A stretch of DNA of 64,000 nucleotides from Nomia melanderi (taxonomy: Eukaryota; Arthropoda; Insecta; Hymenoptera; Halictidae), in contig NC_135010.1 of NCBI RefSeq assembly GCF_051020985.1, forward strand, positions 2,602,001-2,666,000, written 5' to 3'. This document shows, one piece after another, positions 51,777 to 64,000 of the stretch (position 1 is its first letter; each line of letters starts with the position of its first letter). The notes beneath the pieces are model-generated. The model was not told the origin of the DNA and ran no database searches. It saw nothing but the letters and a program-made list of their open reading frames with translations. A program made the position numbers and the translations under genes.

Positions 51777-51990
51777 TTAACACTAGAACTACCGAGTCAA
51801 AATAACTGGTTCCGATTTTCTTATTTCGCAATTATTGATACCTTAAAAGCATTGAATATTCGAAATGGTTTTTAAAATAGTTTCACTTGAATTCTGTAAC
51901 GAATGTCTAAAGAAACTGAAAATATATTGTTACAATTTTCATACGAATTACATATCAATCAAATTAAATGCTCGGTAGTTCTAATGTTAA
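51777..51990. mobile_element. TTAA miniature element, family 1-like termini
   Basis: Left end TTAACACTAGAACTACCGAG; right end reversed TTAACATTAGAACTACCGAG, so the 20-bp termini are 19/20 identical. It is 214 bp and non-coding. The interior is less similar to the other family-1 copies, so it may be a subfamily sharing termini only. Confidence 0.85.
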
Positions 51991-52700
51991 GCAGAAAAAG
52001 GGGAAAAGTTAAATGAGGTATTTAAAAATCTAGGTCAAAACAACCCAGGTGCAGTCCAAAGTCAACATACACATAAAATTTCAAATTCTTCAATCCTCCC
52101 ACCTTTTTCTCTTCTAGTCACAAAACATCCAAGAGACAGTTTCCCAAATGAGAATATATTTCTACGTGATTATCGAAATCAATAAAAAAAATGAAAAATG
52201 GAAAATGAAAATGAGAGATTCTATCATAACACAAGAATTATCCTCAACAACGCGATCTAGTGTCTACTAGAGCGGCATGTGCAATGCTATACGATACTTT
52301 TATGCGCGTCCACACCGTGGACTGGACACTTACGTAATCGCAATGATCTCACATTGTGGGTGGGGACTCGCCGTTATGCGTGTGCCTCTGCGACGGTGTT
52401 GGTCAACACCTGAGGGAGTGTGTGCGCGCATGTTCGTGTGTTTCGTTGCGCAGCTGTGGAACAGAAGCGTACACCGTGTCCGAAAAGTCAGCGGCGTCGA
52501 GAGGCGCGCATTGTTTCTCCAAGGAAAGCGAGCTGGCCGGCTTTCCAGCTCCGAAAAAAGATACCCTCGAAAATGGCAGATAGACCGCGCAGACACCGCC
52601 TATCTCGCGCTGGATCGTTCTTCCTCCCGATACCCGTGCAATAGCGCGGTATTAAGAAACTCGAACAACGCGAAATTGTTTTCGAAATACGACACGGCCA
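51991..52700. other. Spacer and CpG-rich block without recognised gene
   Basis: A+T-rich to about 52255, then CpG-rich. A 174-codon plus-strand ORF (52277-52801) is the longest in this part, but its last 30 or so codons run into the repeat that begins at 52701 and the rest has no domain, so I do not call it a gene. Confidence 0.4.
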
Positions 52701-53209
52701 TTCAACCCTTTGAACGCCAATGGATATTTTCATACGTTTGTGAAAAATGGATAATTTTTAACAATTGGCATGATTCTAAAAAATATTTATATTTTGGTTA
52801 ATTTTTTCACCTTTTGAACGCTAGTGGAAATTTTAGTTAATTTTGGAGTTGGAGTTAATTAAATTTGTACAGAGTAGTAATTATCAACATGTTAGACATC
52901 TTTTGTTACCAAGGAAATCAGAAATAGCTTTGAAAGATTATATAGAAAGGAATAAAGTATAAAAGGATATTTTTTTTGGCAAGGAAACTTTATTACTAAG
53001 GTAATCAGAAATAAATTTAGAAGATTTTACAAAAAGAAATTAGATGTAAAAGGAAGATTTTCTAATTAACAAAACTTTGTTAAGAAAATCAAAAATAAAT
53101 TTAAACTTTGCAAAAAGAAAATATTCACGCAAACTGATCTATCGTTATTGGAACTTTTCACGAATGTACGGTGAAGCGATATTTTGCTTTTTACCACTCA
53201 AGGGGTCAA
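52701..53209. repeat. Composite repeat with duplicated terminus and ~80-bp minisatellite-like units
   Basis: The left end AACCCTTTGAACGCCAATGG recurs about 105 bp later as CACCTTTTGAACGCTAGTGG. Between about 52905 and 53130 three diverged units recur (ACCAAGGAAATCAGAAATA, ACTAAGGTAATCAGAAATA, then a shortened third unit AAGAAAATCAAAAATA), spaced about 80 bp. The right end, reversed, starts TTGACCCCTTGAG, a weak inverted match to the left end, so it may be a decayed TTAA element that expanded internally. Confidence 0.55.
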
Positions 53210-56200
53210 AATGTTCAGTAAAGCCTCTACCTGGAGCTTGCCCCGAGTCGAAGGAGATCAGCTCGGTGTTTTTGCCTTCCCCGCTTTATCTAACGCCCGC
53301 TAACCTGTGATTTCGTACCGGTTCTCCGTTGGAAACTGCTACCGGTTCGTCGCGACAACAATCCATTAGCGTGTTTTCGTTGATCCCTTGCGACCTGAAT
53401 GGAACGCCAAACGAGGAATAATCGGCGAGTTTGCTGGACGCTTTCGGCTAGGGCGAGCCCAGAGACGAAATTCGGTATCTGGGTCGGTCGTTCCGCGACG
53501 CGACGTATCAAGCTTTGGGGATGATTAGCGTGTCACGAGAGGGAGACGATTACGAGATCGTTTGACAGTAACAATGGCGAAAGAGAAATTACCGTGTCGG
53601 TCGAGTATGCCGGTACGCGAGGGACATGAAAGCGAGTGTGTGGGTGTGTGCGTGTGTGTTCCTTGCTTCAGGAAGCTCGGTGAAACTGTTTTAACGAATT
53701 TTGGTACACGACTACTGTTCTGTGATTTTCAAATGAAAATGATGATTGAGGTAAAGGCACCAGTAATTCACCATTTTGATATCAATGGTCGACTATTTTT
53801 TAGGAAAACAAAAAAGCAAGATTTTTAAAAGTTATAATCTCTCGATAAAGGCGCGGTAGATATGCTGCAGCACCTACTTTTACTTAAATTAAATTGTTTA
53901 TCGTAAAAACTAACAACTTCTTTCATTGATGTTGATTGCATGCCTCCAATTTCCAACATGGAATTAACTTCTTTTCATTCGTATTTATCCTTTTACTTGG
54001 AATTTCTCGAAATCGTTGTAAATAAACGATATTAGAATAATCAGTTTTAATGTGTTTGGTTATATTATAAGTGGTCAACTGCTAATTAATATATGGTCAA
54101 TTACTAGTTTCCTCATTTTAAAGGATAGTCGATCTCTGGCGTAAGTATTGAATTTTCAAAAATGTCTAGAAAATTTGGATGATATAACTATTTCGAAAAA
54201 GTTCGCTTCGTTAGATAATATAAGAAATTCAAACAGTATTTTCACGCATAGAGTCTCTCCATTTAATAAATGAGCAAGCGTTTACTATTATTCACACAGA
54301 AAATTTTTCTTAATTAGTCAACTACTGGTACTTTTACTTTACATAGGGGACTTTACGTATTTGTGATAAGTAGACTGCAGATCTTTAGGGAAATTCAAAT
54401 TTGCAAGAATATAATTAGAAAAACGGAAGTACAATGAATAATGGTTTTTTGTAACAAATGTCATAAAATGCACAACACTTTGAATATTTTATATATTTTT
54501 TTGTGTCGTATGCATTTTGTACAATTTTGTACTTCCAAATTTCCCATAAATGCATAAAAGTCCGCAGTTTAGTGATAAGTATTGGTGCACAGAATATAAA
54601 TAGAAAAATGTTCGTAAGAATTTAAGAATGTTATTATTTTATTTTAGATTTATTTGGAATTTCCACGGATGAAATTAATTTTTATTTCATTCCTGTCTCT
54701 TTTATATTATATTGGGAATGTTTTATTTTGTATAAAGAACTGTTGCCTAGTGACAATACACAAAGAGAAATTATGCTCATCAGAAACATTTGCAATAAGT
54801 AGAACTTCTTGTTTTTGACTTAACAGGTATGCGATAAAAAAATGAATTTTCAAATGACAAACTACCTTTTTGCTGTTCTTATCAGTACCCACGAAACATT
54901 TTTATTTAATCCTATACTTCTTGTATTATTACATTACGTTTTTTCTGTCATTTTTATTGTAAATATTGAATTTCTTTTTAATTATATGTATACTAAATAT
55001 AAACAACGGTTAACAATTGTAAAGCATAAATGGTGCTTTCAATTAGTTTGGATTACATTGAAAAACGAATCTAAGCATGTTTGATTCGCAGTAGTGCCTT
55101 AATAAAATGGGACCACATAGTACGTTTAGCACATACAGAGTTAAATATAGATCGTAAAGACTGGCAGTTTCTTTAAATATTTATGGTTATATCCACCACG
55201 TCTCTTTTACTACTAAATTACATTGATTTATTAACATACTTATTTTCACAGAGTTTTTTACAGAGTTCGAATAGCACAAGTTCGAATGTCAGTTAAATTA
55301 GATCACAATATTATAGGTGATAGGTGGGTGAAACAAGAAGATGAAAGTTCTTTTAAAATGAATGTACAAAAAAAAGTATGTCATATGAGCCAGGTCGTAT
55401 GTCAGGTTGATAAATAAGTTGAACACAAAGATTCAAATAATTAAAACCAAAGAAGTTTTCGGTAAGCTGTTTAAAAAGTAGTGCGCATTCAGTTAACTTA
55501 AATCACTAGATTATCTATGTTACTACATCATAACAGCCAGAAATAGCGTTACTTCTGTTGCTTCCGAGTCATATAAAAAGTTATTAAAAATTTTTTCTGG
55601 ATTATTTATTTTGCGTTTCGTTACTTTAAGTTACTGTACAGCTTAAGGACATACAGCTTAATAACACTTAAATGATTATTGAAACGACAGTATTCTTTTT
55701 AGACTTATATTGTTATATTAAGAATTTTTTCAGGAAGATTTCATAAATTAAAATGGTAACATTTTGCTGTTACGATTATCTCTGAAGAGACGATGGGAAC
55801 TGACCTTTCTGTATATAGCCATATAAATCTTCAGAATCGTAGTTAATTGATCAATTAACATAGATAAGATGTAGGTGAAAATATATGATGTACCTAATAT
55901 TTTATAAAGTATAATTCTGCAGATCATTAGTGTAATACGTTAATGTAAATAGTAATTAAATTGAATTTCTAGAAACTTAAATCATACGAGAATAATAAGT
56001 ATGTATACTTTGGCCGTATTAAGAAATATAATAAATATTAACGACGATATTTGCGAAATGGAAATTACCTGCCTATGTAAAATAAATTTCATTCCAAAAG
56101 GCTTTCCTAAATAAAAATTTTCTTCTATGCATAATTAAATTTATCTTTCATTTATGTTTGTTTTCATAAATAAAACGTTTTTAAGAAACTGTATTGAATT

Positions 56201-57530
56201 TTTATAAAAAATTGTATTTGCTGTTATTCAATAATGCCTCTTTTACTTTTAATTAACCATAAATCATTAATACTAAATAAACTCAATTTAATTTATTTAA
56301 TTTGTATTATTTAAAATAATATTACAGTATAAAACAATATTATTTTTAAGTTTCTAATTAAATTTTATAGTATCTAATAATAAGTACCCTCCTAGGAGAA
56401 GTAACGTCATTCAAGTAACAAACTAGTTCTAACACCAAAATGAACCGACCGGCTATTTCAACGTGTCTAATAATAATGAAACACGTCTATTATTCTCCTT
56501 ACAACCAGTATAGGAGTGCTATTATAACGAACGATAATAGTGGACGTTTAACTCTTTCAAAACAGGTTTCTTTTCCAACAAAGAATTCAATAATTACTTC
56601 TAATTCTATATTGGCGATATATAATACATTTGAATTAAAAAAAATACGACTATAATTACAAAAACAGGAAATACACTTCCCTGAATCCTTTAGAATAAGA
56701 TTACGACCCAGCGAATGTTAACAGAAAACTAAATCAAAGCGGCGTATAAACAATCAAATTTTCTTATGAGAGTTCAACTCCAGTTTCAATTTGTCCGATA
56801 CTCTCGACTTTCAAGTATATCGTTCCACGTGTTCAGAATTAATTAAGTATTAACCGTAATCGATGGAAAGTGTCTGAAACACGAGCGAAAGAATCGGATA
56901 TCGATCGTGAGTAATAACGACGACAAACGGGCACTTCTCGTATAAAATAAAAGCACAACAATCGGTGAAGTCACGGCTTTTAATGAGGCGTGCTATACCC
57001 TTTCGACGCAACAGGCAAACGACAATTCAGTTGGCGATTGCACCAACAACTTATTATTGCAAAATGAATATGTGGTTATGTTAAAAGGTAGAGAGACTCT
57101 TCGACAGGCGCACGTGGAACGTTCCGAATGGCGACCGATAATCCTTATCGTCTCGTTTTTGCAATTTGCAACATCGTTCGTGCAGCAAAATAACAAACGT
57201 GTATTAATTTCTTTTAGACCTTCGTTTTCACGCCCGAGCAAAAATAGAAAAAAAACGAATGAAGGAGAGGAAGGAGCTCGGTAATAACGTTCTCAACGGT
57301 ACGCTTTGCCCGATAATTTATTTTTCTACTCGTTGAACACATAGATTTTCCTGTCGTTGAGCAACGACAAACTCTGACCGTACGGTTGGTAAGGGTTACG
57401 TGCTCCGTATTACCGTTAATGTTTTCGGAAACTCTTTCTCTTCTGAAAATTGGGACACTTTCACTGTCGCATGAAAGACTCCGGCACTTCAACCGGCCAT
57501 ATTTCATTCAGGCTGCAAAGGAAGGTTACA
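53210..57530. other. Gene-free stretch, GC-rich at both ends
   Basis: GC-rich to about 53700, A+T-rich to about 56850, then moderately GC-rich. ORFs at 53290-53828 and 54707-55084 have no recognisable domain. No RNA gene seen. Confidence 0.4.
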
Positions 57531-57758
57531 ATGACGACTGTCGGCAGGTCACTACTTTCAATTACACTAGTCTTCGTTTTGCATAGCTTTGTTACGGCAC
57601 ACGTAGCTGTCTCGTTGAGCGGAATACACATTCCGTATAGCTCAAGAGAAACGATCATCTCTCGACGTTTAACTTTGGCATCCAAACATCGGTGCCTTGT
57701 ATCGGCAATGGATAAAATGCGTACAGTCGCGGATGAAAGTACTCGTACTGTGAGATGA
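57531..57758 (+). CDS. Short ORF with signal-peptide-like N terminus (weak candidate)
   Basis: A 75-aa plus-strand ORF starting MTTVGRSLLSITLVFVLH has a basic residue, then a strong hydrophobic core and a small-residue exit (VTA-H), as expected of a secreted protein. The rest contains one cysteine and no recognised motif. In-frame codons extend upstream, so this start is a choice based on the signal-like sequence. A GTGAGA near 57749 could be a splice donor, in which case this would be a first coding exon. No homologue is recognised, and hydrophobic stretches occur by chance in such DNA. Confidence 0.2.
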   Translation: MTTVGRSLLSITLVFVLHSFVTAHVAVSLSGIHIPYSSRETIISRRLTLASKHRCLVSAMDKMRTVADESTRTVR

Positions 57759-58142
57759 TGATGTAGGAAACAGTTGTAACTGCTGGATGAATACTTATAA
57801 ATATATTATAGACAACATTTAGATTAATATTTAATACAATTATAAAGAGTGTAAATTATGTTTCGTAGGTTGAATAATTAGTTTACGATATTCGTAAGCC
57901 GTGTAAATTAATTTTTCGACTATGTTTGTTGGATCTATTAACGAACCTAATAAAGTATTAATACTTTTGTTTAAAATATTTAAGTGTCACGAAGTTTTGC
58001 TAAATTCCTTGGTATATTAGAAAAGTGAATTTGATTTATACAAATTTATTTATGTAGAATATTTTATAATACTCGTTAAAATAAAATTATTCATTTGTGG
58101 ATTTTAATCAGATTTTTCTTACTGAATATTTTCCTGCATCAC

Positions 58143-58146
<4 letters not shown>

Positions 58147-58174
<28 letters not shown>
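58147..58174. repeat. (TA)n microsatellite
   Basis: About 14 perfect TA units. Confidence 0.95.
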
Positions 58175-58175
<1 letters not shown>

Positions 58176-59196
58176 CGAACACCAAAAACATTCGAACAGT
58201 GGGATTCCATATCACCTTTCTTACAATAAATTGCACATAATTTGTGAAACATTTGAAACAATATTCGCTATTTCAGGTTTGTAGTGTTACATAATATTTT
58301 TGTAGGAACTAAACACGTTATGTTTATAACTTCTACTCGAGATTAAGCATCGTATTATTCCAACAAACTACTATTTACGATGAAACATTTATTCGCTTAA
58401 GAGCCAGATTATTTGTTTTGAAATCGTCAGATACTCCCAACTTCCGAGCGACAGAGTACTACGCTTATGTTAGTAAGCAGAATGAATTTATGTGAACATT
58501 TCAAAGACAATGGCAACTTGCCACATTCGATCAAAGTTTGCACAGCACGCGTTTATATTTGAAACTTTCTTCCTTTCCTTCCTGTACTTTCCCTTTTTTC
58601 CTTGTCCTCTATTTCGTCGCGATAACTTTTCCCCCGTGCGACGCAGTAAAACTATTATTATTACGAAGACAGTTTTCTGAATGTCTCTCCAAGCATTAAA
58701 TAATATCGTCGGTGGATTCAAGGCCAGCTCAACTAGCGAAACAATTCTTTTGTTACACATGGCATAAATTTTCTTTCCTATATTCCTTTTTTTCTACGGC
58801 GCACGTAGAGAGCAAGTAGGTAGCAAAAGAGTAGGCCAAGCGAGCGAGAAGCAGGCAAGTTCTGAAGGGGCCTCGAGTATACGCGATAGATGAAAGTGAA
58901 AGGGAAGGTAGAAAGGGTTGGCGGACGTATATACTCGTAGCCGCTGTTACTCGGCATGTACTCGGCCGCGGGGGCCCAGAGCGCAAGATTTACAATCGCC
59001 AGGAGCCAGAACGGGCCAGAAACCGAGGAAAATACCACGAGGCAGTCGCGAGTACCTGCACGAACTGGCGAATTACGATACCAACTATGATAACGCATTG
59101 TGTCGCTCAGTTATGAAATTCTTGACCCTTGAAAATTTGTCGAAAGTCCTGTCGCTTACTTGCGTTCACAGTTCTTGATTCCGTTTCATTGAAACA

Positions 59197-59460
59197 GAAA
59201 TAATTTTACAGGTAATTTTGTCGTGGATAGGGCAAATTTAATGAGTATTAATGAAGGAATTGTTAAAACATTGTTTGCCGTTAATAACTAATGTATTTGT
59301 TAATCATAAAGAAAAATCTCAATTTTGTTTTGTTGAGAGAGAAATAATTTTATAAGCAATTTACTAAGAATAGAGTGAATTTAATGAATATTAATAAAGG
59401 AATTGTTAAACAATTGTTTGTTGTTGATAACTAATGTATTTGTTAATAATAAAGAGAAAA
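59197..59460. repeat. Tandem duplication, two ~144-bp units in tandem
   Basis: GAAATAATTTTACAGGTAAT at 59197 recurs as GAAATAATTTTATAAGCAAT at 59341. Later blocks (GAATTGTTAAA, AACTAATGTATTTGTTAAT, AATAAAG or CATAAAG) recur at the same 142-144 bp offset. The copies differ by scattered substitutions and small indels. A+T-rich and non-coding. Confidence 0.8.
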
Positions 59461-61540
59461 TTAGGTAATAATTTAGTTGTTTTCTATGGAGGAGAACGGA
59501 AAACAGACAACTAGAAATTATTTAAAATTTTTGGTCAGCACAAAACTGAAAATATACTACATAATAAACGTAATGCAAATAATATTAACAATTGGAATAA
59601 CATATGCTGTAGGATGTATTAGTATGAACAATTTCATTATTCAATAAAAATATTTTTGCACAATTAAGTTCAACGCATATTATGAATGAATTTCCATTTT
59701 CAATACATAAATATGAGTTTATAAAAAAAGTGTTTAAATATACAATTTAAGTGTTCACAATTCTTAACAGCATTATGTAATGGAGATTCTCCTTAAAATT
59801 GTAATTATTATTGAACTAATTAACAACTCGAATAACATTTCGTTGAAATATAGAATTAAGTATAGCATGACATAATGTATAACATCATTTTAATAGCATT
59901 TTATTAACAATTAATGCTAATATTTTTCTATAAAATATGAACAACATACACGACAACAGAAACACCAAACATAATAATAACAAAAAACCTCGATCGATCA
60001 ATTAATTCTTCTATATTACTACCAATAATCTAAATAAATATTCTCACGATGAAATATACGACATAAGTCATAAAAACTTCATAAACAAAATTTATACTGC
60101 AAATTGAAAATTCTAGACATTAAAAAAGAAATGAAATCTAAAGCGATATCGAGAAAAAATTAATCAGAACGATTGTGAATTTTTCAATCTCAGACATTGT
60201 ACCTATCTCATTTTATCCTTTCACTAGTTTTGTCATCATTTTCCTTCGATGAAAGTTGTTAGCAATGGAAACGAACGATAGCGTACGCGTCCTTAATTGA
60301 TTCTTCAGTCGACCAGAAAGAGATTGTAATGTTTTTCCGGTGGTCGTGTGGGTGGAAATTCTTTCTGCACAACTCAAACAATCTTTGAGACAGTTTCTTA
60401 GCAAAGACTGCAAACTGCAAAATGGGAAATGATATCGCGACGATTCTATCGGCATGAATGATAGAACGATATTGCATCGCCTACGCCATGCAAATAGTAT
60501 CTTTACTTTGAAATCGTTCCAGTCTATTTTGAATTCCTTTAAACATTCAAATAATCTACACTTATACTTTACATTCTTCGTTCATAAAGAGATTTTTTAT
60601 AAAGAAACAAAGTATCTTTTAAAAACAGAATAACTTTGAATATGTTCACGTTCGACATTATTACAAAAAATGTTTTTCACGATGATATATTCAATACATC
60701 CTTGTGAGCCTGAACTTTTACTCATTTCTGCATTAATGAAGCCTTGGTAGATAAAATTAATTATATAACAGTTCATGCGGAAAAAGAGTTAATTTCAGAT
60801 AATAAAAGCGTACAATCGTATAAAAGACCGATTGTTAGAAGTTGCTCAATGATGTCTTAAATATAGCAGAAATGATTTTAAACGACATTCGGGTTGTGTC
60901 GATATTCTTGCAAAACAGGATATGAATCTTTATTATAAATTATTGTTATATGTTATTATTATTAGTAGGAAGCAATATACAAAGAAATTCATTTCGTTCA
61001 GTTAAGGATATGTTGAGCTAGAGATTAAAGAAGAATTATCCTGCTGTTTGATCGCTTATTATAAATATAACATAGAGAATAAAAATAAAATAATTATTAG
61101 TTAATCATTTCTATTTGGATGATCACATTGATCTTAAGTTAGAAAGTTCAAACATCCAAACCAGTAGATTATTTCTGTCTACAAGTAAATAAATATTTTT
61201 GTACGATGGTGCATATCGATAATAACACTATGCAAACAAATTTTGTTTATGAGAAAGTTGTTTTTGATAGAAAGAAGGAAAACATTTGCGACTTTAGTAT
61301 ACAACTTTTTCACCAAAGAAGTGGTACTCAATCTTTCTTCACTTACGTTGAAAAGATAAGAGTTAGGGTTAATACTTAATTAACACAAAACGTGTGTCAA
61401 TACTTAAAATCATTAATATATTATCATATCAGAGGTTTTTCAAATTAAATTCCACAGTCAACAGGCTCAGCCATTTTCCCATAAACATTTATTCCTACAT
61501 TACACGATTTCCACCTCATAACTCAAAAATTCATCACGTA

Positions 61541-62430
61541 GCCGAAGTTGAGAGCCACTACCGCAGGGACATACCGCGTGGCGAGGCATGCACGAAATCG
61601 AAACCGTGTACGGCGCCAAATCTGGGCGTGTTTCGCAAATCTTCGAATGCGAAAAAATGTGAGCAGTTACCCTCTAGAAAAATAATCTGTCGAATATTTC
61701 ATAATCGGACGTAAGTACGTGACGCGTCGGCGAAATTCTCGTTGCCTTCTCGAAAGTGAAATATTCAAGGTTGCGACACGTGCGACCGAACACGCTCGTG
61801 TGGAAACGTCGATTAGATCGCGGATACAGTACCGGTGTTCCCCGCGTTGGCCAGGTTTATTACAACGAACTTTCTTCCCGTGTCGTCGTCGAAAAAAAAG
61901 ATGGCGGCAACTCGCGCGCGGAGAGAAAGATCGGGAAGATCGAGACGCGACCGCGTTCTTTTTTTCGCGCAATCGACAGAACTTCATCGCGCGACGTAAT
62001 CGTATCTGCCAATTCGGCGAGACGGCCGGCTCGAGTGAAAGTGTACGCCACCGCGGCGCGGCGCGGCGGTGAAGCATTTTCGCCTAACGTCTTGAACCAT
62101 TAAAATTGCGCGCGGCCGAGTTTTACCACGTCGTACGACGACGCCCGATTTTTATTTTACTCGGAAAACAACGCGGGGCCGCTTTAACTTCGGTTCTTGC
62201 ATACCGGCGTTACGCAATCGCGATCCGTTGCTGCGGGCTCGAGAAACCACCGGTGAATTTCAACCACTCTAGACACAATTACGACGGCCGATTCGCCGGC
62301 TGGATTAAAAGAAGCGTGCACGATCTAGCTCGAGAATTAACGCCTTCGGATCCAAACTTTATTTCATCCTATCGGGGATCCGTTGCAGTTGTTTTCCTTG
62401 TTTTGCGGTTAGAATTTACATTTATGTAAA
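61541..62430. other. Strong CpG island without recognised gene
   Basis: The most GC/CpG-rich block of the right end. ORFs of 105-136 codons are open on both strands and in several frames at once over 61667-62103, which argues for stop-poor base composition and against coding. It could be a promoter, an untranslated first exon of a gene lying beyond the window, or an enhancer. Confidence 0.35.
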
Positions 62431-64000
62431 TAAAGTGGAGCTGTTAGTGATAACTATCGGTAAAACAGGTTCCTAATTTTGTATTTTAAGTACGAGATGT
62501 CAGGTAATTTGAGCTCCTGTACTTCTCGAAGGCAGTAAAGATAATGTACGTTTATATTACAATGTACGTCCGATCTGAAGAGTCCCACTGGTTTCTTTTC
62601 GACGGAATTTATATTTTGTTAATTATCTGCCCTTTACGCACGATACGTTTTCCATAAACGTTCAGAGATTTTCTGTGCGCGAAATTATGCGAGTTTAAGG
62701 CTTGATTATTCGAAAATATGGGAAGTACTTTAATAAGTTTTCCATTTTTGTTCTGAATTAGATAGAGATCCCATGTTAAATACGTCTTGTTCTGGGATCG
62801 TGTATACGAATGTCTTACAATTAGTAATTCCATCAGGAAGGGTGTGATTCTATGCAAAAAGAAAATTGAAAGTAAAATACTGTTTTTTTATTTGATGCTT
62901 TTACTTTTGAACAAATCGTGTAGAAATATTTTGTCAAATATACAAAAATAAATAAAAAGTGTAAAATAATATTTTTTGTTTGAAACCCGTTTTTGAATAA
63001 AATGAATGTAAACATATTCCATTTGCAATTAGTTAAATGCAGATAAGCTTGACAAATCTTCAAACCGAATTTTATCAAAAAAGAAATTTCATAGGAAAAA
63101 AGTTTATTGAAAATATATTGTTTACGTTTTGTTTCATATAAAATAACTTTATGTTGATTTTACCAGTCATATTTAGTTGAATAAGTCCAGTGTACTTGTA
63201 CTGAAAAACTTGTAGTTTATACTTCCCTCTTTTTCATGGAAAGTCATCTTCCTCTCGGTTCTAACACCTGTCACAAGACATCCTGTATAACTATTTTCCA
63301 TGATAAATAAAAATTACTACAAATATTACAGCAGGAATTACTAGAAAATATTAAAATTCCTTTAGTATTCAATTAAAGATTTCATTCGCACATAGAATTC
63401 TTGATCTTCTAGAATTTAGTAAAGCAAAATATTTAGTACAGCCTAATGAGCATGGAATAAACGATCGTTCGCAAGAACATCAATTCATTATTAATAGAAT
63501 CAAATTTTCTAATTAAGACCATCGTGTATCGATTACTTGTAATATCGCTATTCAAACAGTTCACTTCCTGATATTTCTACGCACAACCCTATCTCATCAA
63601 ACATCCTCAATTGTAAGTACACTTGTCCTTACTCTACTTACTAACTCGAAGGCTAACGATAACTGCAGATAAGAAGTCAGATACTTGCTCCCCGTGAATA
63701 AATAGCAACAAAGATAGAGGCACGAAATTTCTCAAGGAAAATTTATTCTGCAACCCATTCAGTCGAAATAACGAGCTAGACTCACGGTGAATGAATTGGG
63801 CCAAAATACCAATTACGAGTCGGACTCCTAGCACTAAATTGCATACTAAAGATAACATCTCTTTCATTTTCCACCGTTCACCTTTTCAAACTCATTTAAG
63901 TTATACACCATATCATCTTATTACTGTACTCGTACAAATTAGTAACACACCTTGCCTCTATAACGGGCAAAACAAATATCGACTGAGTGGGTTAAGGAAA
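62431..64000. other. A+T-rich window end, no gene seen
   Basis: A+T-rich. A minus-strand 77-codon ORF (63634-63867) begins with a hydrophobic stretch (MKEMLSLVCNLVLGVRLVIG) but has no further support. Confidence 0.4.

Larger units (their letters stand above)
57759..61540. other. Gene-free stretch with one CpG-rich block
   Basis: A+T-rich except for a GC-rich block at about 58500-59160. ORFs of 60-106 codons overlap there on both strands without domains. Contains a TA microsatellite and a tandem duplication, listed separately. Confidence 0.4.

Noticed and set aside
52277..52801. 174-codon plus-strand ORF
   Set aside because: Its end runs into a repeat starting at 52701 and three other ORFs overlap it on both strands. 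The composition fits translated CpG-rich non-coding DNA.
61667..62103. Overlapping ORFs of 115-136 codons on both strands
   Set aside because: Several frames are open at once in very CpG-rich DNA, the predicted proteins are arginine-rich and low in recognisable structure, and no domain or splice pattern supports any of them.

Overview
This window looks like insect nuclear DNA, most likely from a hymenopteran such as a bee. The sequence is very A+T-rich, with scattered GC- and CpG-rich blocks in which CpG is not depleted. Genes are sparse and have small exons. There are many short TTAA-bounded non-autonomous DNA transposons and no transposase gene. The species cannot be named from the sequence alone.

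Three protein-coding genes can be modelled with confidence, all on the minus strand. Two are neighbouring lipocalins of the apolipoprotein D / Lazarillo type, at 11234-13479 (188 aa) and 17755-21092 (307 aa). Both have a signal peptide, the G-x-W strand-A motif, a TDY motif, a C-terminal arginine and four cysteines at matching places. Introns 1 and 2 have the same positions and phases in both genes, so they are tandem paralogues. The third intron lies at a different codon in each, and the upstream copy carries an extra charged tail of about 120 residues. The third gene, at 29567-33470 (480 aa in five coding exons), is the insect orthologue of Drosophila ken (ken and barbie). It is a BTB plus three-C2H2-finger transcriptional repressor, known in flies as a selective JAK/STAT antagonist.

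Layout: 1-11.2 kb is A+T-rich with two GC-rich islands and no supportable gene. The lipocalin pair occupies 11.2-21.1 kb. A degraded coding-like segment of unknown origin lies at about 23.8-24.3 kb. A CpG-rich block at 27-29.6 kb lies just downstream of ken and may hold its 3' UTR. From 33.5 to 64 kb I find no convincing gene. This stretch alternates A+T-rich DNA carrying TTAA miniature elements with CpG-rich blocks, and probably holds ken 5' non-coding exons and cis-regulatory DNA. One short ORF there (57531-57758) has a signal-peptide-like N terminus and is only a weak candidate.

The main surprises are structural. A 128-bp perfect inverted duplication inside a lipocalin intron has copied half of a miniature transposon together with its flank. 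One miniature element is nested inside another, and the matching empty site is present elsewhere in the same window. Intron position has changed between the tandem lipocalins. Intron 1 of ken is 81 bp, in frame and free of stops, and lies inside the BTB domain.
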